Origin: Bradyrhizobium sp.
Lineage (GTDB): Bacteria > Pseudomonadota > Alphaproteobacteria > Rhizobiales > Xanthobacteraceae
Direction of reading: 5' to 3'
DNA: 7,201 nucleotides
Assembly (NCBI GenBank): GCA_025960445.1
Contig: JAICIT010000122.1
Location: forward strand, 1-7,201
This document shows, piece after piece, positions 5,437-7,201 of this stretch (within the stretch, counting starts at the first letter, position 1; the number at the start of each line of letters is the position of its first letter). The position numbers and the translations under genes were made by a program. The notes below the pieces were generated by a model. The model did no database searches. It saw only the letters and a program-made list of their open reading frames with translations, and was not told the origin of the DNA.

Positions 5437-6423
5437 ATGGCACTACATACGCGATTGACTGAAGCACTTGGCATCGAGCATCCGATTATCTCGGCACCCA
5501 TGGCATTTGCCGCCGGTGGCAAGCTGGCGGCCGCGGTGACGGCAGCCGGTGGCCTCGGCCTGATCGGTGGCGGATATGGCGATGCCGAATGGCTGGAACG
5601 TCAGTTTTCTGAAGCGGGAAATGCGCGGGTCGGCTGTGGCTTTATAACGTGGTCGCTTGCAAAGCGTCCCGAGCTGCTTGATCTGGTGTTAGCGCGGTTG
5701 CCGGCTGCGGTGATGCTATCATTCGGATCGCCGCTCGTTTTCGGCAAACAGATCAAAGCCGCCGGCACGAAGTTGATCTGCCAGATCCAAAACATCGAGC
5801 ACGCCCGCGCGGCCGTTGACGTTGGTGCCGACGTGATCGTGGCCCAAGGATCAGAAGCGGGTGGGCACGGGCTGCTGCGCTCAACTTTCACGTTGGTGCC
5901 CGAGGTTGCCGACCATCTGGCAAAGGTCGCGCCTGCGACCGTGCTAGTTGCCGCCGGTGGCATTGCGGACGGACGTGGTTTGGCCGCAGCACTAATGCTC
6001 GGCGCCGAGGGCGCGCTGATCGGTTCGCGATTTTGGGCCAGTTCGGAGGCGCTTGTACATGATGCCTTCCAGAACGCGGCGATTGCTGCTGATGGTGATG
6101 CAACCATTCGGACGACGGTAGTTGACATCGTTCGTAAGATCGATTGGCCCAAGCCGTTCACGGCACGGGTGGTGAAAACCGGCTTTGTCGATGATTGGCA
6201 CGGGCGCGAAGCCGAGCTCAATGAGCCGCAACTGCTCGACCGCGAAATGAATCGCTATGTGTCTGCCATGCAAACTGGCGATCCAGTCAACACCGGCGTT
6301 TGGGTTGGCGAAGCCACCGGTCTCATCCACGATGTTCGTCCTGCCGCTGATCTCCTGGCGAGCATCGTAGACGAAGCCGAGCGGTTGCTTGGTACAAGGG
6401 CGCGCAGCTTCGTCATGAGATGA
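5437..6423 (+). CDS. Nitronate monooxygenase-family flavoprotein (2-nitropropane dioxygenase-like)
   Basis: This 328-residue soluble TIM-barrel flavoenzyme belongs to the family that uses FMN and oxygen to oxidise alkyl nitronates (such as propionate-3-nitronate) to carbonyl compounds and nitrite. Visible features are the N-terminal PIISAPMAFAAGG (16-28), AQGSEAGGHG (136-145) with candidate catalytic base His144, and the phosphate-binding segment VAAGGIADGRGLAAALMLGAEGA in two parts (171-181, 182-193) followed by IGSRFWAS (195-202). There is no signal peptide, so it is cytoplasmic, and its length is normal for the family. The start is supported by GAGGAG nine bases upstream and by the family N-terminus. 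Related proteins in this superfamily include enoyl-ACP reductase FabK-like enzymes, so the physiological substrate is uncertain. The gene is likely co-transcribed with the downstream sugar kinase, although no metabolic link is obvious. Confidence 0.9.
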   Translation: MALHTRLTEALGIEHPIISAPMAFAAGGKLAAAVTAAGGLGLIGGGYGDAEWLERQFSEAGNARVGCGFITWSLAKRPELLDLVLARLPAAVMLSFGSPLVFGKQIKAAGTKLICQIQNIEHARAAVDVGADVIVAQGSEAGGHGLLRSTFTLVPEVADHLAKVAPATVLVAAGGIADGRGLAAALMLGAEGALIGSRFWASSEALVHDAFQNAAIAADGDATIRTTVVDIVRKIDWPKPFTARVVKTGFVDDWHGREAELNEPQLLDREMNRYVSAMQTGDPVNTGVWVGEATGLIHDVRPAADLLASIVDEAERLLGTRARSFVMR

Positions 6424-6479
6424 ACCTTGGTACCAGCGCGGAAGGCAAAGCGCGCTTCGCCGAAATTTGGATGCAGTAA
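6420..6479 (+). CDS. Possible 19-codon mini-ORF coupling the two plus-strand genes
   Basis: An ATG overlaps the stop of the nitronate monooxygenase gene in an ATGA arrangement. It opens a 19-residue frame (MNLGTSAEGKARF...) that ends in TAA at 6477-6479, six bases before the kinase ATG. It is in the same frame as the kinase, and the kinase itself lacks a good ribosome site. It could therefore serve termination-reinitiation rather than encode a functional peptide. No homology is recognised, and it may be chance. Confidence 0.25.
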   Translation: MNLGTSAEGKARFAEIWMQ

Positions 6480-6485
6480 GCACGC

Positions 6486-7201
6486 ATGAGCAAGATACTG
6501 GTGGTCGGCAGCGCGAACGCGGATCTTATGATTGCAACGCCCAAGCTCCCGAACCCGGGCGAGACGGTGCGCGGGCACGATTTCCTGGTCGCACCCGGCG
6601 GAAAAGGAGCAAATCAAGCGATAGCCGCGGCACGCCTTGGCGGTGATGTCGGTTTTATCGGCAGCATCGGCGATGACGATTTCGGCAGAAGCATAAAGAA
6701 ATCATTGTTGGATAGCGGCGTTGATACGGCCCGTCTCTGCGTCAGGCCAAACTCCGCTACGGGCGTAGCGCTGATCTTCAGCGAAGCCTGCGGTGAAAAC
6801 ATGATCGTCATTGCCGCCGGAGCCAACGATTTTCTGTTGCCGGCTGACATTGACGCGGCAGCCGACGCGATTGCCGAGGCTTCGATCATCGTCTGTCAGT
6901 TCGAGTCTCCTGCCGCGACGATTGAGCGCCTCGTCACAGTGGCGAAGCTGTCCGGCGTTCCAGTGCTGCTCAACCCGGCGCCGGCGCGGCGGATGGCGGA
7001 TGAGATGGTTGATGGCATCCGGTTTCTGGTACCCAATCGCCAGGAGCTTGCGCATCTGACCGGATTGCCAACGCGCACTCTGGCCGACGTCGAAGCGGCC
7101 GCGAAAGCATTGCTCGTTCGCGGAGCTGAGAGCGTGATCGTGACATTGGGGCGGGAAGGCGTTCTGCGAGCGTCGGTAGCCGGAGCGCGTGTCTTCCCAG
7201 C
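6486..7201 (+). CDS. rbsK: Ribokinase-like PfkB-family carbohydrate kinase (C-terminus cut by window edge)
   Basis: The frame is open for 238 complete codons to the right edge. Family members are about 300 residues, so roughly 60 are missing, including the second PfkB signature with the catalytic Asp. What is visible matches E. coli RbsK closely in order: GSANADLM (8-15) for sugar binding, NPGETVRG (23-30), APGGKGANQA (36-45, PfkB signature 1), IGSIGDDDFG (58-67), TGVALIF (92-98), AAGAN (110-114), CQFESP (137-142), LNPAPA (162-167), VPNRQE (182-187) and VTLGREG (219-225). The enzyme phosphorylates a pentose such as ribose at O5 using ATP, in the cytoplasm. Related kinases use other sugars or nucleosides, so the exact substrate is likely but not certain. 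The start lacks a clear ribosome site, and an in-frame TAA nine bases upstream rules out a longer start. Confidence 0.9.
   Translation, partial: MSKILVVGSANADLMIATPKLPNPGETVRGHDFLVAPGGKGANQAIAAARLGGDVGFIGSIGDDDFGRSIKKSLLDSGVDTARLCVRPNSATGVALIFSEACGENMIVIAAGANDFLLPADIDAAADAIAEASIIVCQFESPAATIERLVTVAKLSGVPVLLNPAPARRMADEMVDGIRFLVPNRQELAHLTGLPTRTLADVEAAAKALLVRGAESVIVTLGREGVLRASVAGARVFP

Overview
The window looks like chromosomal DNA from a GC-rich alphaproteobacterium, most likely a Bradyrhizobium/Nitrobacteraceae relative. This is inferred from codon use strongly biased to G/C at third positions and from the kinds of genes present. I cannot confirm the taxon without a search. Coding density is high: seven well-supported protein genes plus the first codons of an eighth. 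No rRNA, complete tRNA, CRISPR array, insertion sequence or phage gene was seen. The longest non-coding stretch is 287 bases.

Left part, minus strand (about 1-1698): an ABC exporter cassette of the GldA/GldF/GldG type. It has an ATPase (751-1698), an ABC-2 permease (53-754) that overlaps it by 4 bases, and the first 14 codons of a third gene (1-44), probably a GldG-like auxiliary subunit, running off the left edge. The spacing (ATGA overlap, then a Shine-Dalgarno overlapping a stop codon) indicates one translationally coupled transcript.

Middle, minus strand (1804-5149): three consecutive hydrolase genes, each starting with a clear Sec-type signal peptide. In transcription order they are an HSL-family alpha/beta hydrolase (4061-5149), a MetX-like alpha/beta hydrolase (2926-4020) and a metallo-beta-lactamase-fold enzyme resembling AiiA-type N-acyl-homoserine lactonases (1804-2694). 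The first two are 40 bases apart and probably co-transcribed. The lactonase-like gene has its own 231-base leader, which carries a perfect 6+2+6 dyad. A strong hairpin without a U-tract separates it from the ABC cassette. Together they suggest an exported ester/lactone-hydrolysing module, possibly with a role in quorum-signal turnover. That role is inference.

Right part, plus strand (5437-7201): divergently transcribed across a 287-base intergenic region are a nitronate monooxygenase-family flavoprotein (5437-6423) and, 62 bases further on, a ribokinase-type PfkB sugar kinase (from 6486) cut off by the right edge. A 19-codon mini-ORF overlaps the end of the first gene by 4 bases and ends 6 bases before the kinase start, in the kinase frame. 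This suggests coupled translation.

The most interesting content is the exported hydrolase trio, particularly a MetX (homoserine O-acetyltransferase)-like fold carrying a signal peptide beside an AHL-lactonase-like enzyme.
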